From: Candidatus Heimdallarchaeota archaeon
GTDB taxonomy: Archaea > Asgardarchaeota > Heimdallarchaeia > Heimdallarchaeales > Kariarchaeaceae
Length of the DNA stretch: 12,157 bases
NCBI GenBank assembly: GCA_027016475.1
Contig: JALUTL010000053.1
Coordinates: 4,954 to 17,110 of the forward strand
Reading direction: 5' to 3'
Under the pieces are notes generated by a model that saw nothing but the letters and a program-made list of their open reading frames with translations, was not told the origin of the DNA and searched no databases. This document shows, piece after piece, positions 6,338 to 12,157 of this stretch. A program made the position numbers and the translations under genes. Position 1 is the first letter of the stretch. Every line of letters starts with the position of its first letter.

Positions 6338-7345
6338 TCATTTTTGGGGGATTCGGACATACAATGCCATGTTTTCTGCCTTGGTTTCAATATAGTTGAG
6401 GTTTTCAGCATGAAGAAGGAGTTTCTTGAGTTGGCTGAACCCATAATCCTTTGGTCGGATTTTTGTCCCCACAATTGAAGCGTCCACCCACTCTCCTTTT
6501 TTAGGTTCAGCTTCATTTATTGCCTTAAGCAGAACGGACTTGTATTTTGGTTCGGTATAGTTTTTCGCCAAATGGATCTGGATTTGTCCCTGTTCACTGA
6601 CAAGCTTGACATACCCATTCTTTTCCGCACTTCTGACAAATTCACTGAATTTTTTGAATTTGAATGCTTTTTCATTGAATTGGGGATCAAGGATCAGCAT
6701 TCGAACCTTGGTTTCACTGTAGGTGGCAAGCTTGTTTTCCGCGTTGAGGGATGCCACAGCATCTTTGAGCGTTTGATATGCAGTCTCTATGTTTTGTTCG
6801 GATTCCTCCTTGTCGTCTTCATACACATTGGTATAGTCAGCAACAAGCTGCTTGTAATCTTGGAACTCATCAGCCATGGCAAGAAGTGTACTGTCTGACA
6901 CTTTGGTGTCACAAACTATTACCACTTTTTTTCCAGATCTTCTTAGCGATTGAACAAACGGCCTGAAATCTGAATCACCAGAAACGATGACAAAGGTTTC
7001 CACCCATGGAAACTTCAGGGCGGTTTCAATGCCGAATGCAATCAGGGAGATGTCGGAACTGTTTTTTCCTCGTCGCGCATTTGGAGTATGGATCAACTGG
7101 AAGCTATTTTCCGATAGCTTTTCGCTCAATTTCTTGAATGTCTGGTTTCCCCAGTCGGCGAATGCTTGCAAAAGAACCGGCCGGCCGTGTGATTGGAGGA
7201 ATTCCATGAATGCATCCAAAAAAAGTGATTCACTACTGGGTGTAACGTTTTCGACATCCCAAAACACAGCGAGGTTTGAGCTTGGTTTTGACCCAAGCAG
7301 GTCGGACAGTTTCTCAAGCACCTGCCCAATGTCTTCATTGTCCAT
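6338..7345 (-). CDS. NYN-domain nuclease with two LOTUS-like RNA-binding domains
   Basis: The N-terminal domain (about residues 23-170) is a PIN-like NYN/LabA ribonuclease fold. It has a first acidic strand AVFWDVENV with D30, a middle SSDIS with D98, and VSGDSDF with D124 and D126 followed by the strand KVVIVCD. These acidic residues are the expected metal-binding set. After an acidic linker come two winged-helix-like segments (about 185-260 and 265-333) ending in VRIPQK, whose layout fits OST-HTH/LOTUS domains, known to bind RNA. NYN-LOTUS-LOTUS is the plan of bacterial NYN proteins and of eukaryotic MARF1-type RNA-decay factors. It is probably a metal-dependent endoribonuclease acting on selected transcripts. 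ATG at 7345 has a TATA-like box 26 bases upstream. Confidence 0.85.
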   Translation of the reverse strand: MDNEDIGQVLEKLSDLLGSKPSSNLAVFWDVENVTPSSESLFLDAFMEFLQSHGRPVLLQAFADWGNQTFKKLSEKLSENSFQLIHTPNARRGKNSSDISLIAFGIETALKFPWVETFVIVSGDSDFRPFVQSLRRSGKKVVIVCDTKVSDSTLLAMADEFQDYKQLVADYTNVYEDDKEESEQNIETAYQTLKDAVASLNAENKLATYSETKVRMLILDPQFNEKAFKFKKFSEFVRSAEKNGYVKLVSEQGQIQIHLAKNYTEPKYKSVLLKAINEAEPKKGEWVDASIVGTKIRPKDYGFSQLKKLLLHAENLNYIETKAENMALYVRIPQK

Positions 7346-7367
7346 ATGGAATAGTACCCAACGTGCG

Positions 7368-7380
7368 ATAAAAGTTTATA
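7368..7380 (-). promoter_or_regulatory. TATA-like region of the NYN nuclease gene
   Basis: Read on the minus strand this is TATAAACTTTTAT, containing two overlapping TATA-like cores. The proximal one is centred 26 bases before the ATG at 7345. Confidence 0.5.
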
Positions 7381-7675
7381 GATGGTTTGAAACTAGGAAA
7401 TGCAAAAGGCCATTAAACTCAGGCAGCTACTGGGTCAAAGGGTAAAAGGGCAAGAATCGTCTCTTTGCTCTTACATAAAAATCAGGGATTTTGACCCTAT
7501 TCCATTGATTTTCAGATTGAAGTACAGACCAGAAATTATGGTGACATAATAATGATTCGACATCAATTGATAAAGAATGTTCATCATAGATTTAATGAAG
7601 AGAAGAGAGAAATCCTCATTCCAACATCAATCAATCTGTTGAAATCGTAATGCCCAGTATCTGTCCTCAACTAAT
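7381..7675. other. Intergenic stretch between divergent nuclease and ATP synthase genes
   Basis: I see no gene in these roughly 300 bases. They hold a long imperfect hairpin (7432-7497) and otherwise AT-rich sequence. The stretch separates two divergent leaderless promoters. Confidence 0.5.
7432..7497. repeat. Long imperfect hairpin in the divergent intergenic region
   Basis: The outer arm GGGTCAAA (7432-7439) pairs with TTTGACCC (7490-7497). An inner arm AAGGGCAAGA (7446-7455) pairs with TCTTTGCTCTT (7462-7472) with one wobble and one bulged base around a six-base loop. Two nested arms are more than expected by chance in AT-rich DNA. It may be a small RNA, a leader structure or a regulator site; strand unknown. 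Confidence 0.4.
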
Positions 7676-7688
7676 ACGGATTATCCGT
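7676..7688. promoter_or_regulatory. Palindrome upstream of the ATP synthase promoter
   Basis: ACGGAT-T-ATCCGT is a perfect 6-bp inverted repeat lying 14 bases before the TATA-like box at 7703-7710. The position is right for an activator or repressor site acting on the H-F genes; identity of the regulator is unknown. Confidence 0.35.
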
Positions 7689-7702
7689 GACAAATCACAT
7701 TT

Positions 7703-7710
7703 CTTTTAAT
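7703..7710 (+). promoter_or_regulatory. TATA-like box of the ATP synthase H-F genes
   Basis: CTTTTAAT is centred about 29 bases before the ATG at 7736. This supports 7736 over an in-frame upstream start at 7709, which would lie inside or beside the promoter. Confidence 0.45.
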
Positions 7711-7735
7711 GGTGGTAATTTTGTATGGATTAGAA

Positions 7736-8059
7736 ATGTCACAGACAACTGAAGAGATTTTGAAGGAAATTCTTGAGATTGAACAGGCTGGAAACAAGAT
7801 TGAAGAGGACGCCAAGGCAAAAGCAAAAAAAATCATTGAAGAGGCCAAGGCACAAGCCGAGAAACTGATCAAGGACACTCGAAAGGAAACCGAAGGGATG
7901 ATTGAAAAACTCAAGGAAGAGGAAAGTGCAAAAAGCAAGGATCAGTTGGCAGCCATCGACCAAGAGTTCGCCAAAAAGAAGGAGGAATTGAGGGCAATTC
8001 AAAAGGCGAAAGGTGCGGATGCAGTCAAGGCAGCAATGGAAGTGCTTTTGAACAGCTGA
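7736..8059 (+). CDS. ahaH: A/V-type ATP synthase subunit H (peripheral stalk)
   Basis: The 107-residue protein is an almost unbroken, highly charged coiled coil (EDAKAKAKKIIEEAKAQAEK, then KLIKDTRKETEGMIEKLKEE). This is typical of subunit H, which pairs with subunit E to form the peripheral stalk that holds the catalytic head of the archaeal ATP synthase against rotation. The length matches the family (about 100-110). It starts at the ATG at 7736, giving MSQTTEEILKEILEIEQ, as expected for the family; an upstream in-frame ATG at 7709 overlaps the promoter. The gene for subunit F follows after 10 bases. A coiled coil alone is weak evidence, but the neighbour makes the assignment firm. Confidence 0.88.
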   Translation: MSQTTEEILKEILEIEQAGNKIEEDAKAKAKKIIEEAKAQAEKLIKDTRKETEGMIEKLKEEESAKSKDQLAAIDQEFAKKKEELRAIQKAKGADAVKAAMEVLLNS

Positions 8060-8069
8060 GGTTCGAAAT

Positions 8070-8417
8070 ATGAGCACAAGAGTTGAACGATCCCATATTG
8101 TGGGATTGACTGATGAAATGACGGCATTAGGGCTGAAGTTGGCAGGCATCAAACGGATTTATCCCATCCGTGATGATGAAACCAACGTGGAAACCAGCCG
8201 AGATTTGCTGGTCAAGCTGATTGCTGATGAAAGTGTGGCAGTTCTGATCATTACAGAAAAGTATGCAGACATGAATCGTGCCATTCTGGATCGGGCAGCG
8301 TTGCGTCCATGGCCAGTGATTGTCGAAATTCCTGGCCCGGAAGGCAAAATACAACGGGAAACCAGCACATTGAAAACTTTGGTCAAGAACGCATTGGGAA
8401 TTGAATTGGATCTGTAA
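8070..8417 (+). CDS. atpF: A/V-type ATP synthase subunit F (central stalk)
   Basis: This 115-residue protein has the alternating Rossmann-like fold of subunit F. It begins with a short strand (SHIVGLTDEMTALGLKLAGI), includes the central VAVLIITEKYAD and the proline-rich PWPVIVEIPGPEG, and ends in a helix. The family motifs G-D/L-x-x-T-x-x-G-[LF]-x-L-A-G and I-x-I-T-E are both recognisable. Subunit F binds the DF central shaft and regulates ATP hydrolysis. The ATG at 8070 is preceded by GAGGT that overlaps the stop codon of subunit H, giving translational coupling. The remaining subunits (I, K, E, C, A, B, D) are not adjacent: after a T-rich stop signal the next gene is a dehydrogenase. Confidence 0.92.
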   Translation: MSTRVERSHIVGLTDEMTALGLKLAGIKRIYPIRDDETNVETSRDLLVKLIADESVAVLIITEKYADMNRAILDRAALRPWPVIVEIPGPEGKIQRETSTLKTLVKNALGIELDL

Positions 8418-8437
8418 TATAGACAACATTTGCTTCA

Positions 8438-8443
8438 TTTTTT
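8438..8443 (+). terminator. T-tract terminator after subunit F
   Basis: Six T residues follow a short AT-rich run 21 bases after the stop codon, matching the poly-U signal used by archaeal RNA polymerase. No hairpin is needed or seen. Confidence 0.4.
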
Positions 8444-8512
8444 GTTGCGATATTTTCAAGAAAGCCATCGATTTACTGAAATAGTGGAACTTTCTAGTCC
8501 GTATGAGGCACT

Positions 8513-9703
8513 ATGGACTTTAGCTTTACAGATGAACACAAAACATTGAGGCAGAGCGTCAGAGCCTTTGCCGCTCAAGTCGCACCAAAAATACCTGAAT
8601 TGGACAAAGCACACACCTACGACAGAAAGACCATCGAAAGAATGGGAGAGGAAGGATTTTTGGGTGTCTGCATTCCCACCGAATACGGCGGTGCAGGAAT
8701 GGATTACATCTCCTTGGGCATTGTCAGCGAGGAGTTGGAATATGTTGACACTTCCTTGAGAGTGGTGATGTCTGTTCATACAGGTCTCAATTCATTGGGA
8801 ATTCTTCAATGGGGAACTGAAGAGCAAAAACAGAAATATCTCACCCCACAAGCAGAAGGGAAGAAGATTGCCACCTATGCACTGACTGAACCGAATGCAG
8901 GATCGGATGTGGCAGGAATTCAGTCGACTGCAACGCGTGACGGCGACTATTATATCCTCAAAGGAAACAAAATTTGGATAAGTCTTGCTGATACGGCAGA
9001 CCAATTCCTTACTTTTGCCTATACTGACAAGTCAAAGAAACATCGCGGGATTTCCGCATTCATTGTCGAAAGAGGGTTCAAGGGAGTATCCACAGGTTCA
9101 ATCAAGGATAAGCTCGGAGTACGAGCGGGCAACACAGGATTCATCAATTACGATGATGTCCCTGTTCCAGTCGAGAATAGAGTGGGCGAAGAAGGTGAAG
9201 GATTCAAAATCGCCATGACCTGCCTTGACAATGGAAGATATACTGTTGCAGCAGGAAGCGTCGGTTTGGCAAAGGCCGCCAGAGATGCAGCAGTCAAATA
9301 CGCAAAGGAAAGAAAAACCTTTGGTGTCGAGATTGGCCAGCACCAGCTTGTTCAAAGGTTGATCGCACACATGGTCAGGGGAATAGAAACAGCAGAACTT
9401 TTAGTTTACAGGGCTGGTTGGATGAAAAACCAAGGAATGAGAAACACACGAGAAACCGCTTTGGCAAAGTGGCACGCCACAAATGTTGCATCACAATGTG
9501 CTGATGACGCCATCCAAATTCATGGCGCATATGGCTATAGTGGTGAATACCCTGTCGAAAGATTTTGGCGGAATGCAAGAGGAGCGCGCATATACGAGGG
9601 TACAGATCAGATCCAAGAGCTTATGCAAGGGCAGTATGCCTTGGGCTACCGTGTTGACAAGCCATTGAGGAAGGAACTCCCTGCCTGGAAACCAAGCGAA
9701 TAA
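8513..9703 (+). CDS. Acyl-CoA dehydrogenase
   Basis: The 396-residue protein is a full-length FAD-dependent acyl-CoA dehydrogenase that introduces the alpha-beta double bond of acyl-CoA and passes electrons to an electron-transfer flavoprotein. Motifs in order: YALTEPNAGSD (122-132), the family signature; KGNKIWIS (150-157), beta-domain; RAGNTGF-x4-DVPVP (204-219); QIHGAYGYSGEYPVERFWRNAR (335-356), FAD binding; and IYEGTDQIQ with E362 as catalytic base. All key positions are present. Substrate chain length cannot be told. The ATG at 8513 has GAGG four bases upstream. No flavoprotein, thiolase or CoA-ligase genes are nearby, so it is a lone beta-oxidation type gene here. Confidence 0.95.
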   Translation: MDFSFTDEHKTLRQSVRAFAAQVAPKIPELDKAHTYDRKTIERMGEEGFLGVCIPTEYGGAGMDYISLGIVSEELEYVDTSLRVVMSVHTGLNSLGILQWGTEEQKQKYLTPQAEGKKIATYALTEPNAGSDVAGIQSTATRDGDYYILKGNKIWISLADTADQFLTFAYTDKSKKHRGISAFIVERGFKGVSTGSIKDKLGVRAGNTGFINYDDVPVPVENRVGEEGEGFKIAMTCLDNGRYTVAAGSVGLAKAARDAAVKYAKERKTFGVEIGQHQLVQRLIAHMVRGIETAELLVYRAGWMKNQGMRNTRETALAKWHATNVASQCADDAIQIHGAYGYSGEYPVERFWRNARGARIYEGTDQIQELMQGQYALGYRVDKPLRKELPAWKPSE

Positions 9704-9762
9704 TGGTTATTGAACCTTTAATTTTGAACAGAAAGTTGTTTAAGCGAAATTTTAGATCAGAA

Positions 9763-9770
9763 TTTTTTTT
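9763..9770 (+). terminator. T8 terminator after the acyl-CoA dehydrogenase gene
   Basis: An uninterrupted run of eight T residues 60 bases after the stop codon. It fits intrinsic archaeal termination and separates the dehydrogenase from the convergent RNA on the other strand. Confidence 0.45.
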
Positions 9771-9813
9771 GTGACTTATTCTCGAATTTAGAATACATTT
9801 ACATCTCATCGTC

Positions 9814-9832
9814 AAGTTCCGATAAGGAACTT
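9814..9832 (-). terminator. Perfect 7-bp hairpin at the end of RNA copy B
   Basis: AAGTTCC-GATAA-GGAACTT lies between the convergent dehydrogenase gene and RNA copy B. Because it follows the last structured arm of copy B, it may protect or end that transcript. It could equally serve the plus strand; no T-run follows on either. Confidence 0.4.
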
Positions 9833-9836
9833 ATTT

Positions 9837-10022
9837 AGCCGCTGAAGTTAACCAACCTCAGACGGCTTGGCGAGACGATTTCGCCGCTATCCCATTGGGA
9901 TGATGCTTTTGTATCTAACCATGCTTCCATGACTCCGATACCAGCTGTAGGTACCGAAGACGACAGGGGCATCCACTGATCCGCCTCAGGACTCGTAGGT
10001 CGTATGCCTGTCTGTCCCTCAT
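9837..10022 (-). ncRNA. Structured RNA copy B, lacking the 5' part of copy A
   Basis: On the minus strand it starts ATGAGGGA directly after the stop of the surface-protein gene. It repeats the copy A module through 9913: stem GACAGG/CCTGTC (10007-10012 with 9962-9967), its small apical hairpin, and a longer hairpin using GGTACC/GGTATC (9950-9955 with 9937-9942). It then adds two arms not found in copy A: GGCGA/TCGCC (9869-9885) and AGCCG-x-CTGAGG/CTTCAG-CGGCT (9837-9867). G-U pairs in two stems work only on the minus strand, which fixes the orientation. No 5' half is visible because a protein frame occupies that place. It could be a 3'-UTR-derived RNA, a truncated paralogue, or a different RNA sharing one domain. 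Confidence 0.7.
9913..10022 (-). repeat. Module of copy B, shared with copy A
   Basis: This is the diverged counterpart of 2500-2602, in inverted orientation 7.3 kb away. About four of five positions match by eye. The insertion relative to copy A lies in the terminal hairpin loop, where RNA families tolerate length change. Confidence 0.8.
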
Positions 10023-10030
10023 CAAAACAA

Positions 10031-10776
10031 TCAACAATGCTTTCTTGTCTGCCGTTCCTTGAACAGGGGAATAATTAACAAGATAGCTGTGCCAAGCAAT
10101 GGAGCAGAAGTTGTGTTGCTTTGTTGAGTTTTCTGGCCGCCAAGCTTTTCCTGCTCAGCATTCATTTCGGCACCAAGGTAGATTTGAACAGGGACAGAAC
10201 CGGTATAGTAGACTACCACCTTGAAAGAGTAGGGATCGTCATTTTCAAAAAGGGACGAATCAAAATCATTTCCGGTGAAACAGAAAGAAGTAGCATTGAC
10301 TGCATCGGGCTTTGGTTCTGCAAAAGGAAATTCGGGCGTCTTGACAACCAAAAAAAAGGTATATTTCTCGGTTATTGTTTCATTGTAGGTGTTTGCATTG
10401 TCTAATAAATAATCAGTACGATTCCGTGTGACTAGCCTTTCATCATAGTCACTATAGGTATCCAGAGGAGTTTGTTTTTCATCAGCATAAGAAACTGTCA
10501 CAAAATCAGAATAAGATACACTTTCAGGCAAATTGGTAAAGTTGGCCAACACAATACTTGGGAAGATACAGGGAGGATTTCTCCACTACCCTAGGTTTGG
10601 GTCGTCGATTGTTTTCAGAACAGGAAAACTAATCTCAAATTCCATATATCCCGTATCTGAAAGTTGACTTCCTTCCACAATGTTTTGTCCAACTCATGAA
10701 GCTCAATCAACTGTCCATCGGAGACCTGCACAGATACAAGAGCAAATAGAAAAATGACCATCATTATCTTCTTCAT
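10031..10776 (-). pseudogene. Membrane-anchored surface protein, broken
   Basis: A signal peptide (MKKIMMVIFLFALVSVQVSDG) starts at ATG 10776, seven bases after a GGAGGA Shine-Dalgarno site that lies just behind the protease stop codon, so the two genes formed an operon. The frame shifts near 10668-10676; adding a base gives GSQLSDTGYMEFEISFPVLK. TAG at 10586-10588 then interrupts it, and the same frame continues WRNPPCIFPSIVLANFTNLP to the end. Several N-x-S/T sites (NRT, NET, NAT, NTT) suggest glycosylation. The C-terminus is a membrane helix with a basic tail (SAPLLGTAILLIIPLFKERQTRK), the usual cell-surface anchor. Family unknown. Confidence 0.65.
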
Positions 10777-10778
10777 AT

Positions 10779-10786
10779 TGAGTCCT
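10779..10786 (-). promoter_or_regulatory. Shine-Dalgarno site inside the protease-surface protein operon
   Basis: TGGAGGAC follows the protease stop and sits about seven bases before ATG 10776. It is a strong ribosome site, contrasting with the leaderless first genes, and decides the start of the surface protein. Confidence 0.6.
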
Positions 10787-10789
10787 CCA

Positions 10790-12043
10790 TCAATAAAAAT
10801 AACGTTTTGATGAGCCGCCACCACTACTTCCGCCACCATAATAAGCCTCACTGTAAGCCTCATTGTACAGTTCCAATAGGTCAACATATCCCCAACCATA
10901 TCTTGTTCGCCAATGGGCTCCTCCAAAAATGTCTTCGCTGGAGGCAGCACTTTTTAGCAGATCATATATTTCCGAAGCAGATGGATCTTTATAAGTACCA
11001 TAACGGTGGAAAGATCCTTTATTGAATGCATAGATTGCAATTAAGGCAGCAGCAGCTAGATATGGGGTGCTGAAGCTAGTCCCCATATCATATACCCAAC
11101 TGCCATTCTGAAGAAGAATTGGTACACCATTTCCAAGCATAACAAAATCCAATGCTTTTTCACCAAATGTATCACTCCCGTACGAAGAGCAGAAGATTCT
11201 TTCATCGTTACATGGGGAGGTGGCACTTCCTGTAAAATATCCCTTTTTGGAATAGTACGTGCTATCAGATCCTTTTCCTCTGTTTTCATGATCTATAGAG
11301 CCTACTGCATACACATATGGCCTGTCTGTGGGAAAGTCAGACCCCTCATACTTCCCACCGTTTCTAATTGCAGAAATCATAAAGACACCCTTCTGGTAAA
11401 GTGAATCAATCAAAGGAAGTATATTGGAATTGAAGTCGATATACTTATATCCATAATTCCAACTCATGGAAATCACATCGATATCATACGTTTCGACATT
11501 GTGATGAAGCCATTCCCATATTTTTGTATTCTGATACATTATGAAGCCATATTTTTCATTAAAAAATTTTGCATTCACAAAAATTATTTTTGCGTTGGGA
11601 ACAACAGACGCAAAAGCACTTATTACACTTATTGCATGGCTGTCAGTTTCAGAATCATATTGAAGTGCTTGATTCCAATCATAAGCATATAGATTAAATG
11701 AATCACGACCGACAGATCTATAGAACCTACATCACCATTTGAAGTTGGAACCAAATATTTGACTATGTCGACAGTTATCCCATAATAGCCGTTTTCTAAA
11801 TTCATCCAATGGTTTACGGACAGACCATCATCAATAATCACTACAGTTCCTTTATAGTCTGTGGTTCCTTGGGACTTAGCCTGCCAGTCATCGCAATTAA
11901 ATAAAAGGGCAGGATCAAGACATCCATTGTAAGACAAAGCAATAGTCTCTCCAGGCTCACCTTATTGCAGTAACCGGATATGAAACAAAGTTAGGGATAT
12001 TCAATATTATTAACAATAACAGACAGTATATTTTTGTTCGCAT
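10790..12043 (-). pseudogene. Subtilisin-like (S8) protease, secreted, with two frameshifts
   Basis: The signal peptide MRTKIYCLLLLIILNIPNFV starts at ATG 12043, with a TATA-like AATATTG about 27 bases upstream. The frame is lost near 11955-11965 and picked up in GEPGETIALSYNGCLD. The catalytic aspartate region is TVVIIDDGLSVNHW. A second frameshift near 11715-11730 leads to the histidine region SETDSHAISVISAF. The oxyanion asparagine lies in SAIRNGGKY and the nucleophile in GTSFSTPYLAAAALIA. All four catalytic parts of an S8 peptidase are therefore present once the frame is repaired. The tail is glycine-serine rich (YYGGGSSGGGSSKRYFY). The C-terminal 262 codons alone keep one frame but lack Asp and His, so no active enzyme is expected without frame correction. 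Confidence 0.75.
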
Positions 12044-12066
12044 AATTGAGTTTAAAAAAAACTTTT

Positions 12067-12075
12067 CAATATTTT
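12067..12075 (-). promoter_or_regulatory. TATA-like box of the protease operon
   Basis: On the minus strand this reads AAAATATTG, centred about 27 bases before ATG 12043. The base pattern is weak but the spacing matches the other leaderless promoters here. Confidence 0.35.
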
Positions 12076-12157
12076 TCCTTTAAATCTGGGAAAAGAGATG
12101 TCATAATGCACAACGGATTCTCTGGAAAGTCATTTAGACATATCAATCCTTTTTTTC

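Noticed and set aside
8055..8068. tRNA T-loop (GAGGTTCGAAAT)
   Set aside because: It is the stop codon and ribosome site between the H and F genes; no acceptor or anticodon arms surround it.
2500..10022. Inverted copies as ends of a 7.5-kb transposon or integrated element
   Set aside because: The copies are diverged, keep RNA pairing, and enclose housekeeping genes without transposase or integrase.
1..12157. CRISPR arrays, insertion sequences, tRNA or rRNA genes
   Set aside because: I saw no regularly spaced repeats, transposase motifs or conserved rRNA or tRNA segments on either strand.

Overview
The window reads as archaeal, from a moderately AT-rich genome. It carries two subunits of the A/V-type ATP synthase. 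At least six genes have a TATA-like box whose centre lies about 24-29 bases before the start codon, which is the leaderless pattern of archaea. Genes inside operons instead show Shine-Dalgarno-like sites (GGAGGA at about 10780-10785, GAGGT before 8070). A fatty-acid type acyl-CoA dehydrogenase is also present. I cannot assign a phylum; a mesophilic lineage such as Asgard archaea or Thermoplasmatota is only a guess.

Layout. 1-745 (-) is a broken TPR gene. 874-1197 (-) is a small membrane protein. 1272-1691 (+) is a four-helix membrane protein. 1721-2128 (-) is a CoA-binding Rossmann protein. 2252-2612 (+) is a GC-rich, highly structured RNA with no coding gene. 2973-5231 (+) is a probable operon of a tiny secreted peptide and a large TPR protein ending in zinc-binding cysteines. 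5312-5428 (+) is a possible 38-residue membrane peptide. 5470-6223 (-) is a broken secreted-protein gene. 6338-7345 (-) is an intact NYN nuclease with two LOTUS-like domains. 7736-8417 (+) is the ATP synthase H-F pair. 8513-9703 (+) is acyl-CoA dehydrogenase. 9837-10022 (-) is a second structured RNA. 10031-12043 (-) is a broken two-gene operon of a subtilisin-like protease and a membrane-anchored surface protein.

The most notable signal is the pair of structured RNAs. About 105 bases at the 3' end of the first RNA (2500-2602, + strand) recur on the opposite strand at 9913-10022. The two differ at roughly one position in five, and several differences preserve pairing. I recognise neither as SRP RNA, RNase P RNA, tRNA or rRNA, so they may be a new archaeal RNA family.

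The second theme is gene decay. All four broken genes are secreted, surface or TPR proteins, with five frameshifts and three in-frame stops in about 3.5 kb. About 5.7 kb of neighbouring housekeeping-type genes has none. Either these accessory genes are really decaying, or the assembly has errors that happen to cluster there.
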